Shown here: one piece after another, positions 45,547 through 52,776 of the stretch
How positions within the stretch are numbered: the stretch's first letter is position 1
Layout: every line of letters starts with the position of its first letter
Source: Betaproteobacteria bacterium
GTDB taxonomy: Bacteria > Pseudomonadota > Gammaproteobacteria > Burkholderiales > Burkholderiaceae_C
Assembly: GCA_947453725.1 (NCBI GenBank)
Contig: CANGHH010000002.1
Coordinates: 248,001-312,000 of the forward strand
Direction: 5' to 3'
DNA: 64,000 nucleotides
Notes under the pieces: generated by a model
What the model saw: only the letters and a program-made list of their open reading frames with translations
Told to the model about the DNA's origin: nothing
Databases searched by the model: none
Position numbers and translations under genes: made by a program

Positions 45547-46478
45547 AAGTCGAACTGGAAACCGCCTACATCGGTCTCGACTGCACGCAGCCTGGTGCCG
45601 TCGCCAGCTATCTGCAGGATGTCATCGGCCTGATGCCCGGTGATCCCCGTCCAGGCGCAGCCAGCACCTGGCGCGTCGATGGCAAGGCCATGCGTGTCTG
45701 GCTGCAAGCCGGGGAACAGGACGACGCCGCCTACATCGGATTTGCCGCGAGCGATATCGAGGCCTACCAGCGCACGCTCGCCCGACTGCACAAGACGGAG
45801 GTGGCATGCACGCCGCTGAGCGCAGCCCAGAAGGCGCTGCGCGGCGTGCAAGAAGGCGTAGCCATGGCCACGCCATGGGGCGTGCCGCTGGAACTGGTGC
45901 ACGGCCTGACTGAGGCCCAAACGCCCTTTGCAAGCGCCAGCTTCCCTGACGGACTTGTCACGCAGGGCCAGGGCTTCGGCCACTTCGTCTTCGTCGTCGG
46001 GACCGCCGAAGACTATGAAGCGTCGCGCCGGTTCGCGATCGACGGCCTGGGGCTGAAGCTGACCGACTTCCTGCGCATGCCCATAGGCGGCGGTGCGGAT
46101 ATGAACGTCTCCTTCTTCCACTGCAACCCCCGGCATCACTCGCTGGCCATCGGTTTCATCCCGATGCCGGCCGTGCCCAAGCGGCTGCATCACATCAACT
46201 TCGAAGTGAAGCAGGTCGCGGCGGTCGGCATGGCGTACGAGCGCGCGTTGCAGGCCCGCACGCCCTTGGCCAACGCGCTGGGCCAGCATGCCAACGACGG
46301 CATGGTCAGCTTCTACAGCGTGAGCCCGGGCGGCTGGGCCGTGGAGATCGGTGCCACCGGCCGTACGGTGGGTGATGACTGGACCGATGTACGCGAATAC
46401 GACCGCATCAGCGACTGGGGCCATCAACCACCCGACGTGCTCAAGCAGATGCTTGCAACCAACAGCCCGACCCCATAA
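45543..46478 (+). CDS. Type I extradiol ring-cleavage dioxygenase (BphC-like, VOC fold)
   Basis: A 311-residue two-domain VOC dioxygenase that opens a catechol-type ring next to the hydroxyls. The Fe(II) ligands can be placed as H147 (GFGHFVF), H217 (RLHHINFEV) and E269 (AVEIG). The acid/base histidines lie in FFHCNPRHHSLAIG, the same block as in BphC. The length equals that of 2,3-dihydroxybiphenyl dioxygenases, but the N-terminal domain is divergent. It follows the hydroxylase with overlapping codons and precedes the C-C hydrolase, giving the order hydroxylation, meta-cleavage, hydrolysis. Confidence 0.9.
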   Translation: MKVELETAYIGLDCTQPGAVASYLQDVIGLMPGDPRPGAASTWRVDGKAMRVWLQAGEQDDAAYIGFAASDIEAYQRTLARLHKTEVACTPLSAAQKALRGVQEGVAMATPWGVPLELVHGLTEAQTPFASASFPDGLVTQGQGFGHFVFVVGTAEDYEASRRFAIDGLGLKLTDFLRMPIGGGADMNVSFFHCNPRHHSLAIGFIPMPAVPKRLHHINFEVKQVAAVGMAYERALQARTPLANALGQHANDGMVSFYSVSPGGWAVEIGATGRTVGDDWTDVREYDRISDWGHQPPDVLKQMLATNSPTP

Positions 46479-46489
46479 ACAGGAACAAC

Positions 46490-47359
46490 ATGAGACTCGT
46501 GACCTTCTCCTGCCGCGGCAGGACATCCATCGGCAAGCTGCACGGCAATCAAGTCATCGATCTGCCGGCCTCCGACGCCTTGCTGCCGCAGACCATGCTC
46601 GAACTTCTCGCCGGGGGTCCGCAACTGATGGACCGCGCCCGTCGTATCGACCCCGAGCGGGCTGCTTCGTACCCGCTTGCGGATGTGCGCCTGGAAGCGC
46701 CAGTGCCCAACCCCAGCAAATTCCTGGCTATCGGCATGAACTATCGCGCACACGCCGAAGAAGCCAAGCGCCATGGCATCGATGTGCCCGAAACCCAGGT
46801 GTGGTTCAACAAGCAGGTGTCCTGCGTCAATGGGCCTTATGACGCCGTGCACATGCCCAAGGTCTCGGACAAGCTGGACTACGAGGCGGAGCTGGGTGTT
46901 GTCATCGGCCGCCGCTGCCGCCATGTGTCGGTGGCCGACGCGCGGTCGGTGATTGCCGGCTACACCGTGATGAACGATGTTTCCGTGCGTGACTGGCAGC
47001 GACGCTCGGCCACGATGACGCTGGGCAAGTCCTTCAACACGACGGGCCCCGTAGGCCCTTGGATCGTGACCGACGATGAGGTGGCTGACCCTCATGCCCT
47101 GGCTATGCGCATGCTGATCAACGGCGAAATCCGCCAGCAGATCATCACGGGCGAAATGATCTTCAACATCTATGACCAGATCGCCTACCTGTCGACCGTG
47201 ATGACTCTGGAGCCCGGCGATCTGATCGCCACCGGCACGCCGTCGGGTGTCGGCGCAGCGATGGTCCCGCCTTGCTATGTCAAGGTCGGCGACGTGATGC
47301 GTGTCGAGATCGACGGCATCGGTCACATCGAGAACACCGTGATTCCGGAGCCCGTCTGA
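46490..47359 (+). CDS. Fumarylacetoacetate hydrolase family protein
   Basis: A 289-residue FAH-fold enzyme. Metal ligands are E132 and E134 in LDYEAELGVVIG and D163 in VMNDVSVRDWQ; the substrate loop PSKFLAIGMNYRAHAEE and the end GDLIATGTPSGVGAAM are also typical. The family hydrolyses C-C bonds of acylpyruvates or hydrates or decarboxylates oxo-dienoates. With a meta-cleavage enzyme directly upstream, it most likely acts on the ring-opened product or its hydrated form. The spacer to the dioxygenase is 11 bases. Confidence 0.92.
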   Translation: MRLVTFSCRGRTSIGKLHGNQVIDLPASDALLPQTMLELLAGGPQLMDRARRIDPERAASYPLADVRLEAPVPNPSKFLAIGMNYRAHAEEAKRHGIDVPETQVWFNKQVSCVNGPYDAVHMPKVSDKLDYEAELGVVIGRRCRHVSVADARSVIAGYTVMNDVSVRDWQRRSATMTLGKSFNTTGPVGPWIVTDDEVADPHALAMRMLINGEIRQQIITGEMIFNIYDQIAYLSTVMTLEPGDLIATGTPSGVGAAMVPPCYVKVGDVMRVEIDGIGHIENTVIPEPV

Positions 47360-47361
47360 AC

Positions 47362-48294
47362 ATGGCACGCAAAGTCATCATCACCTGCGCCGTCACCGGC
47401 TCGGTCCACACGCCGAGCATGTCGCCTTACTTGCCCGTGACACCGGAGCAGATCGCCGACCAGGCCATCGATGCCGCGCAGGCGGGCGCCGCCATCCTGC
47501 ACCTGCATGCGCGGGATCCGTCGGACGGCCGGCCGTCTTTCGACCCGGCCGTCTACCGGCAATTCCTGCCCAAGATCCACGCGGCCACCGACGCGGTGAT
47601 CAACATCACCACCGGTGGCTCGCACACCATGACGCTGGACCAGCGGCTCGCGGGCGCGCTCGACATTTCGGCCGAGATGTCGAGCTGCAACATGGGCAGC
47701 ATGAACTTCGGCTTCTTCCCGGTCGCCGAGAAGATGAAGGAGTTCAAGTACGACTGGGAACGTGCGCACCTGGAAGGCACTCGCAACGCGATTTTCCGCA
47801 ACACCTTCCAGGACATTGAGCAAGTCTTCGCGCGACTGGGCGAAGTGCACGGCACGCGCTTCGAATTCGAGTGCTACGACGTGGGGCACCTCTACAACCT
47901 TAAGCACTTCGTCGACCGCGGGTTGGTGCGCGGGCCCATCTTCCTTCAGTTCGTGCTTGGCATTCTTGGCGGCATCGGCGCGGATGCGGAAAACCTCAGC
48001 TACATGAAGCGCGTGGCCGACAAGCTCTTCGGCGACAGCTACCAATGGTCCGTTCTGGGCGCCGGCAAGCACCAGATGCCACTGGCCACTCAGGCCGCGC
48101 TGCTGGGCGGCAATGTACGCGTCGGTCTCGAGGACTCGCTGGCTTCGGCCCCCGGCAAGCTGGCGACGTCGAATGCCGAGCAAGTGCTGCGGATGCGCAA
48201 GGTGCTCGAGGACCTGGGCTACGAGATCGCGTCCCCGGCCGAAGCGCGCGAGATGCTGGGGCTCAAGGGCCGGGAGAAGGTCAAGCTGGCCTGA
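47362..48294 (+). CDS. Beta-keto acid cleavage enzyme (BKACE, 3-keto-5-aminohexanoate cleavage family)
   Basis: A 310-residue TIM-barrel enzyme of the former DUF849 family. Family members use acetyl-CoA to cleave a beta-keto acid into acetoacetate and the CoA ester of the remaining fragment. The zinc ligands are H47 and H49 (ILHLHARDP) and the Glu of RVGLEDSL; INITTGGS and the GIGADAENL segment complete the site. The start lies two bases after the hydrolase stop, so it belongs to the same operon. Finding it after a ring-cleavage dioxygenase and an FAH hydrolase is unusual and suggests that the lower pathway ends in a beta-keto acid. The specificity-determining residues cannot be interpreted without alignment. 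Confidence 0.9.
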   Translation: MARKVIITCAVTGSVHTPSMSPYLPVTPEQIADQAIDAAQAGAAILHLHARDPSDGRPSFDPAVYRQFLPKIHAATDAVINITTGGSHTMTLDQRLAGALDISAEMSSCNMGSMNFGFFPVAEKMKEFKYDWERAHLEGTRNAIFRNTFQDIEQVFARLGEVHGTRFEFECYDVGHLYNLKHFVDRGLVRGPIFLQFVLGILGGIGADAENLSYMKRVADKLFGDSYQWSVLGAGKHQMPLATQAALLGGNVRVGLEDSLASAPGKLATSNAEQVLRMRKVLEDLGYEIASPAEAREMLGLKGREKVKLA

Positions 48295-48376
48295 CACGCT
48301 ACGGCGGCAGCCGATGATCGCGGCGCCCGGGTATTGCTGCACGCGACCGGCCCGCTGGTGGAATGCGAATGACAAC

Positions 48377-48399
48377 GAAGCCCAACTGCGGTTGGCTTC
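48377..48399 (+). other. Intergenic hairpin between the BKACE and MFS genes
   Basis: GAAGC-C-CAAC, loop TGCG, GTTG-GCTTC: nine paired bases with one bulged C, within the 174-base gap after the BKACE gene. No T-run follows, so it could attenuate or process the message rather than terminate it. Confidence 0.4.
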
Positions 48400-48468
48400 C
48401 CTGGAGACAAGAATGAACGGAAACACGACCCGATCGAGCGTCGTACTGAGCCAAGCTCGGGGACTGGC

Positions 48469-49791
48469 ATGAGTTCCGCAGCGACCACCCCGGCCTCAAA
48501 TCGACTCTTCGATGCCAGTCCGATGACGCAGCGGCAATTGCTGGCGATCATGCTTGCGATCGGCATCGCCGTGCTGGACGGTTACGACGTCGCGTCCATG
48601 TCTTTCGTGGCGCCCGTGCTGAGCAAGGCTTGGGGCATCGACAAGGCCGCTCTCGGTGGTCTTCTAGCCAGTGGGCTGGTTGGCATGGCCGTGGGTTCGC
48701 TGGGCCTTTCGCCCTTTGCCGACAAGTTCGGACGCAAGCCCATCACGCTGTGCGCATTGGTGCTGATTACGCTGGGTTCCCTGGCGTGCGGGCTGTCGGA
48801 CTCGATGACGCAACTGATGCTGGCCCGCGCATTCACAGGCATCGGCATGGGCACGCTGGTGTCGTCCCTTGCCGCACTGAATGCCGAATTCGCAAATGCG
48901 AATAACCGCTCCTTCGCGGTCGCAAGCACAGCGGTCGGCCTGCCCCTGGGCGGCGCGATCGGCGGCGTGGTCGCCTCGGTGGTGCTGAAGAGCAACGACT
49001 GGCACTGGGTGTTTCTCATCGGCGCGATCGCCGGCGGTGTCATCACGCTTCTGGCCGCAGCCCTGCTGCCTGAATCGCCCAGTTTCCTGGTCACACAGCG
49101 CCCGAAGAATGCCCTCCAGCGCCTGAACCGGGTGCTGGCTCAATTGGGTCACCCGCCAGTGGCCGAATTGCCCGCGAAGCAGAAACAGGAAGCCGTCTCG
49201 TACCGGGCACTGTTTTCGCACGGACGCGGGTCGGATTCCCTCCGATTCATTGCCTGCATCGTGCTGGTGATCGTCGGCGGCTACTACATCATGAACTGGT
49301 TGCCGCAGATCGTCACGACATTGGGCTTCGAGCCATCCACCGCCAGTCTGGTCGCGTCGATCGCCAGCCTGGCCGGCGTGGCCTCACCGCTCATCTTCGG
49401 TGCACTGACGACGCGGTTCGACACATTCAAGATGGCCTCGCTGGTGATGTTCGGCTTTGGCGCCGCACTGATCGGCATCGGATTCGTTCCGCCCATCCTC
49501 GGGCTCTTCGTCTTCGTTGCCTGCAGCGCATCGTTCTTCCTCTCGGGTTCGGCCGCCATGGTCCAGGCCAGCATGGTGCAGACCTTCCCGCCGAACATGC
49601 GCGCCACCGCGATCGGGTTCGTGATGGGTCTGGGCCGTGTCGCCAGCGGGCTGGGGCCCTACCTGGCCGGCCTGATGTTTGCGGCCGGCATGACCCGGGG
49701 CGGCGTCTCGCTGAGTTTCGCGGCGCTCGCCATCGTTGCGGGCCTGCTGGTGGGCATACGCCGCAGTAGACCCGTGCTGGCAACTTCCTGA
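48469..49791 (+). CDS. MFS aromatic acid:proton symporter (AAHS family)
   Basis: A 440-residue transporter with twelve membrane helices. The AAHS signature LDGYDVASMSFVAP lies in TM1 (the Asp is needed for proton-coupled uptake), DKFGRKP is in loop 2-3 and LPESPSFLVTQRP follows TM6. PcaK, BenK and relatives of this family import aromatic acids such as 4-hydroxybenzoate. It supports the view that the cluster's substrate or an intermediate is an aromatic carboxylate. It lies 174 bases after the BKACE gene and probably has partly separate expression. Confidence 0.92.
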   Translation: MSSAATTPASNRLFDASPMTQRQLLAIMLAIGIAVLDGYDVASMSFVAPVLSKAWGIDKAALGGLLASGLVGMAVGSLGLSPFADKFGRKPITLCALVLITLGSLACGLSDSMTQLMLARAFTGIGMGTLVSSLAALNAEFANANNRSFAVASTAVGLPLGGAIGGVVASVVLKSNDWHWVFLIGAIAGGVITLLAAALLPESPSFLVTQRPKNALQRLNRVLAQLGHPPVAELPAKQKQEAVSYRALFSHGRGSDSLRFIACIVLVIVGGYYIMNWLPQIVTTLGFEPSTASLVASIASLAGVASPLIFGALTTRFDTFKMASLVMFGFGAALIGIGFVPPILGLFVFVACSASFFLSGSAAMVQASMVQTFPPNMRATAIGFVMGLGRVASGLGPYLAGLMFAAGMTRGGVSLSFAALAIVAGLLVGIRRSRPVLATS

Positions 49792-49882
49792 GCGCAGAAA
49801 TCCCGCACTTCCATTCGGTCACCGGCGCGCCATGCCGCGCGGCACATGACTGCTCAATCGAAAGAAAAAGAAGGAATTCGCC

Positions 49883-51010
49883 ATGGCGAGTATTTCGAAG
49901 GCCCTGATCGTCGGCGGCGGCATTGCTGGACTTTCATGCGCCGTATCGTTGTCGCGTGCAGGTGTGCACTGCGACGTCGTGGAAGTGGGCAATTCATGGG
50001 GCGGTGCTTCGATTGGCATCACCGGGCGCGCAGCAGATGCGCTTGGCGAACTGGGCATCCACGAAGAGTGTCTGGCTGCCAGTACGCCTTTTCCCCGCGA
50101 CTCGACTGTCGCTTCGCAGTTCGACGCCACCGGGCAACTCGTCAGCCCTGGCCCGCCCCGTCCCGACTGGCCCGGCTCCAAACTGGGAATGGGCGTCTAC
50201 CGTTCCGCGTTGCTGAAGTCACTTGCCGATGCCGCCAAACGTCAAGGCGCAAGTATCCGCATCGGCGTGACTGCAAAGTCCATCGAAGAACAGGCTTCCG
50301 CCAGCCTCGTCCACTTCAGCGACGACACCAGCGGCAGCTACGACCTGGTGATCGGTGCCGACGGCATCAATTCGAGCGTCCGCGCAATGGCATTCCCCGA
50401 TGCGCCGAAGCCCAGCTATGCCGGGCAATTCAGCATGCGCTGGATGGTGGAGGGCAGCCCAATCGACGCCGAGGGTTGGTACTCCAGTCCGGCAGGCCGG
50501 CTGGGTTTCTACAACCTGCCCAAGGGTGTCACCTATGTCGCTGCGGTCTTCAACATTCCGCAATTCAGGTGGCTGGAAAAAGCGGAAGTCCTGGCCTTGT
50601 TCGGCGGGTTGCTGGATTCCTTCACCGCACCCGCCATCCAGGAACTCAGGAGGCGCCTGAAGCCGGACTCGGATGTCATTGCGCGGCCCTTCGAATGGCT
50701 GCTCGTTCCCGACACCTGGGTGCGTGGTCGCACGTTGCTGATCGGCGATGCCGCCCACGCCACGACCGCCCATCTCGGCATGGGCGGCGGCATGGCCCTC
50801 GAAGATTCGGTGGTTCTCGGGCAATGCATCGCCAATGCACCGACCCTGGACGAGGCGCTGGCTCAATTCATGTTCCGCAGGTACTCGCGTGTGCGAACCG
50901 TCGTGGAAACCAGCCTGGCCCTGTCCCAACTCGAGCAACGAGGCGCGCCCAGGAGCGAGGCCGTGACATTGATGAAGACCGCGCTGACCGCCATCTCCGA
51001 GGCCTATTGA
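49883..51010 (+). CDS. Second FAD-dependent monooxygenase (salicylate hydroxylase-like)
   Basis: A 375-residue single-component flavin hydroxylase, shorter than the first because it lacks the thioredoxin-like tail. Motifs are LIVGGGIAGLSCAVSLSRAG (GxGxxG), LVIGADGINSSVR (DG) and TLLIGDAAHATTAHLGMGGGMALED (GD). The strong AAGAAGGA ribosome site sits eight bases before the ATG. With two hydroxylases in one cluster, one may prepare the ring and the other may act on a side group or an earlier intermediate. The following NTF2-like gene starts one base after its stop. Confidence 0.9.
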   Translation: MASISKALIVGGGIAGLSCAVSLSRAGVHCDVVEVGNSWGGASIGITGRAADALGELGIHEECLAASTPFPRDSTVASQFDATGQLVSPGPPRPDWPGSKLGMGVYRSALLKSLADAAKRQGASIRIGVTAKSIEEQASASLVHFSDDTSGSYDLVIGADGINSSVRAMAFPDAPKPSYAGQFSMRWMVEGSPIDAEGWYSSPAGRLGFYNLPKGVTYVAAVFNIPQFRWLEKAEVLALFGGLLDSFTAPAIQELRRRLKPDSDVIARPFEWLLVPDTWVRGRTLLIGDAAHATTAHLGMGGGMALEDSVVLGQCIANAPTLDEALAQFMFRRYSRVRTVVETSLALSQLEQRGAPRSEAVTLMKTALTAISEAY

Positions 51011-51011
51011 A

Positions 51012-51635
51012 ATGAACGACGTATCCACGCCCTTGACTCCCGAGCACCTGCTCGACCGCTCAGCCATCTGCGACGTGCTGCAGAACTGGGGCCTGTTGCG
51101 CGACCGCTGCGACTGGGATGCCTTGCGCGGCGTCTACGCACCGGGCGCAACGATGCAGACCACCTGGATGGACGGCCCGGCCACCGACTTCGTCGATGTC
51201 TGCCAGCGCATGTCCGCCGGGCCGAGTCGCGCACTGCACTACATCGGCGTGCCCATCGTGAAGCTCAACGGGTCCATCGCCCTGGCGCAGACTCGCATCA
51301 CGATCCTCGTGCGCACGCAGTTGAACGGTATCGAGGTCGACGCCACCTGCTACGGCTGGTTCATCGACCGCATGGTCAAGCTGGACGGCAGGTGGCTCAT
51401 CCAGCATCGCGCACCGATCTACGAGATGGACACGCTGACCGCAGTGGATCCGGACGTGAAGTTGAACCTGGACGCCCAGGTGCTCGCAGGCTATCCGGCG
51501 AGCTACAAGCACATGGCCTACATGCAGTCCATCGTCGGCGCGCCGATCAACCTCGACCTGCCCTTGCCCAACAGCCAGGCGCAGGAACAGTTGCTGCACG
51601 ACTGCAGCCTGTGGCTCGCAGCGGGCAAGCACTGA
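51012..51635 (+). CDS. NTF2/SnoaL-like protein
   Basis: A 207-residue protein with an SnoaL-type cone fold, judged from LDRSAICDVLQNWGLLRDRCDWDAL, GVYAPGATMQTTWMDGPATDFV and a WLIQHRAPIYEMD strand. It runs about 60 residues longer than the 130- to 150-residue norm at its C-terminus. Relatives include ring-hydroxylating dioxygenase beta subunits, dehydratases and isomerases, so sequence alone does not give a reaction. It is immediately coupled to the second monooxygenase and may act on its product. Confidence 0.8.
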   Translation: MNDVSTPLTPEHLLDRSAICDVLQNWGLLRDRCDWDALRGVYAPGATMQTTWMDGPATDFVDVCQRMSAGPSRALHYIGVPIVKLNGSIALAQTRITILVRTQLNGIEVDATCYGWFIDRMVKLDGRWLIQHRAPIYEMDTLTAVDPDVKLNLDAQVLAGYPASYKHMAYMQSIVGAPINLDLPLPNSQAQEQLLHDCSLWLAAGKH

Positions 51636-51642
51636 GCCGGTG

Positions 51643-52602
51643 ATGAGGAAGCGTTCGATTGCCGGCCTGATCCTGGGCGCTGTCGCTGTGCTGGCGCTTG
51701 TGCTGGTGCTGGTGACCGGCCAAGTGCCCGCTGCGCGGTTCGCGGTGTTGCGAACGCTGTTGCCGCTGACGGAAACGCTATCGGTCAAGTCGCTGGGCGG
51801 TGGTGCGTATTCAGTTTCTGGCGGTATCGGCAATTCTGCATTCGTCGTCGGCGACACCGGCGTGATCGTCATCGATGCGCAGATGTTCATCCCGACAGCC
51901 AGAAAGTTTCTGGCGGAAATTGCCAGGCTCACGCCCAAGCCCGTCAAGGTGGTGGTTCTGACTCACGGCGACCCTGACCACGTCAACGGATTGCCGGCTT
52001 TTCCCCGTGGCCTGGAGATCATCGCCCAGGAAAACACCAAACAGGTCATCCAGGCGCTGTCTGCCGACCTCAATTCCAACGGCTTTCCACCCAGCGCGGA
52101 AATCAGGAATTACCTGCCGACAAGAACGGTCAAGGACGGCGAGTCGATGGTGCTAGACGGCGTGGCCGTTGAACTGATACACACGGGCCCCGCGCACACC
52201 GACGGAGATCTCGCCGTCTACTTGCCGAAGCAGAAGATCGTCTTCACTGGAGACCTGGCGACGCCGGCCATCGGGCCGTATCCAGGTATTCACCTCGACA
52301 AGCGCGGTTCATCACTGGGCATGTTCGCAGCGCTGAAGGCCATCCTCGCGCTCGACGCCGACACCTACGTCCCGGGCCACGGCGAGGCGCTGAGCAAAGT
52401 CGAATTGAGCAGCCGGCTGGATGCAGCCGTGAAGCGTCGCGAAGAGATCAAGGCGCTGTTCGATCAAGGCAAGAGCCTCAATGAAATCAAGGCGGCACTC
52501 CTGGACGCTCCCCTGAAAGGGCCTGCCGCCCGATTTCCGACCTTTATAGAAACGACTCACCAGGAATTGGTCGCAGACAAGACCAAGGTTTCGAATCGAT
52601 GA
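51643..52602 (+). CDS. Membrane-anchored metallo-beta-lactamase-fold hydrolase
   Basis: A 319-residue MBL-fold protein with an N-terminal signal anchor or signal peptide (IAGLILGAVAVLALVLVLVTG), so its active site faces the periplasm. Metal-binding parts are THGDPDHVNG, HTGPAHTDGD, FTGDLA and VPGHGE. The first motif is HxDxDH, not the common HxHxDH; the same variant occurs in ComEC-type domains and still allows metal binding. MBL hydrolases in aromatic clusters may open lactones or esters. A GTG overlaps just before the ATG. It may hydrolyse the substrate before import, in keeping with the TonB receptor that follows. Confidence 0.85.
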   Translation: MRKRSIAGLILGAVAVLALVLVLVTGQVPAARFAVLRTLLPLTETLSVKSLGGGAYSVSGGIGNSAFVVGDTGVIVIDAQMFIPTARKFLAEIARLTPKPVKVVVLTHGDPDHVNGLPAFPRGLEIIAQENTKQVIQALSADLNSNGFPPSAEIRNYLPTRTVKDGESMVLDGVAVELIHTGPAHTDGDLAVYLPKQKIVFTGDLATPAIGPYPGIHLDKRGSSLGMFAALKAILALDADTYVPGHGEALSKVELSSRLDAAVKRREEIKALFDQGKSLNEIKAALLDAPLKGPAARFPTFIETTHQELVADKTKVSNR

Positions 52603-52776
52603 ATTCATGCCCGACTGTGTCTCGTGCCCGGCGGGGGTGGGAAGCAGTAATTTCCATGGGATTGCCGGCGATCTTGAGCAATCTGGCACCTGTGGACGCA
52701 AATGCAAGAAGAGAACTTGCACCGGTCGCCGTGAGGCGAACTTGGAAACTTTCGAACCAAATTAACGGAGACTGAA

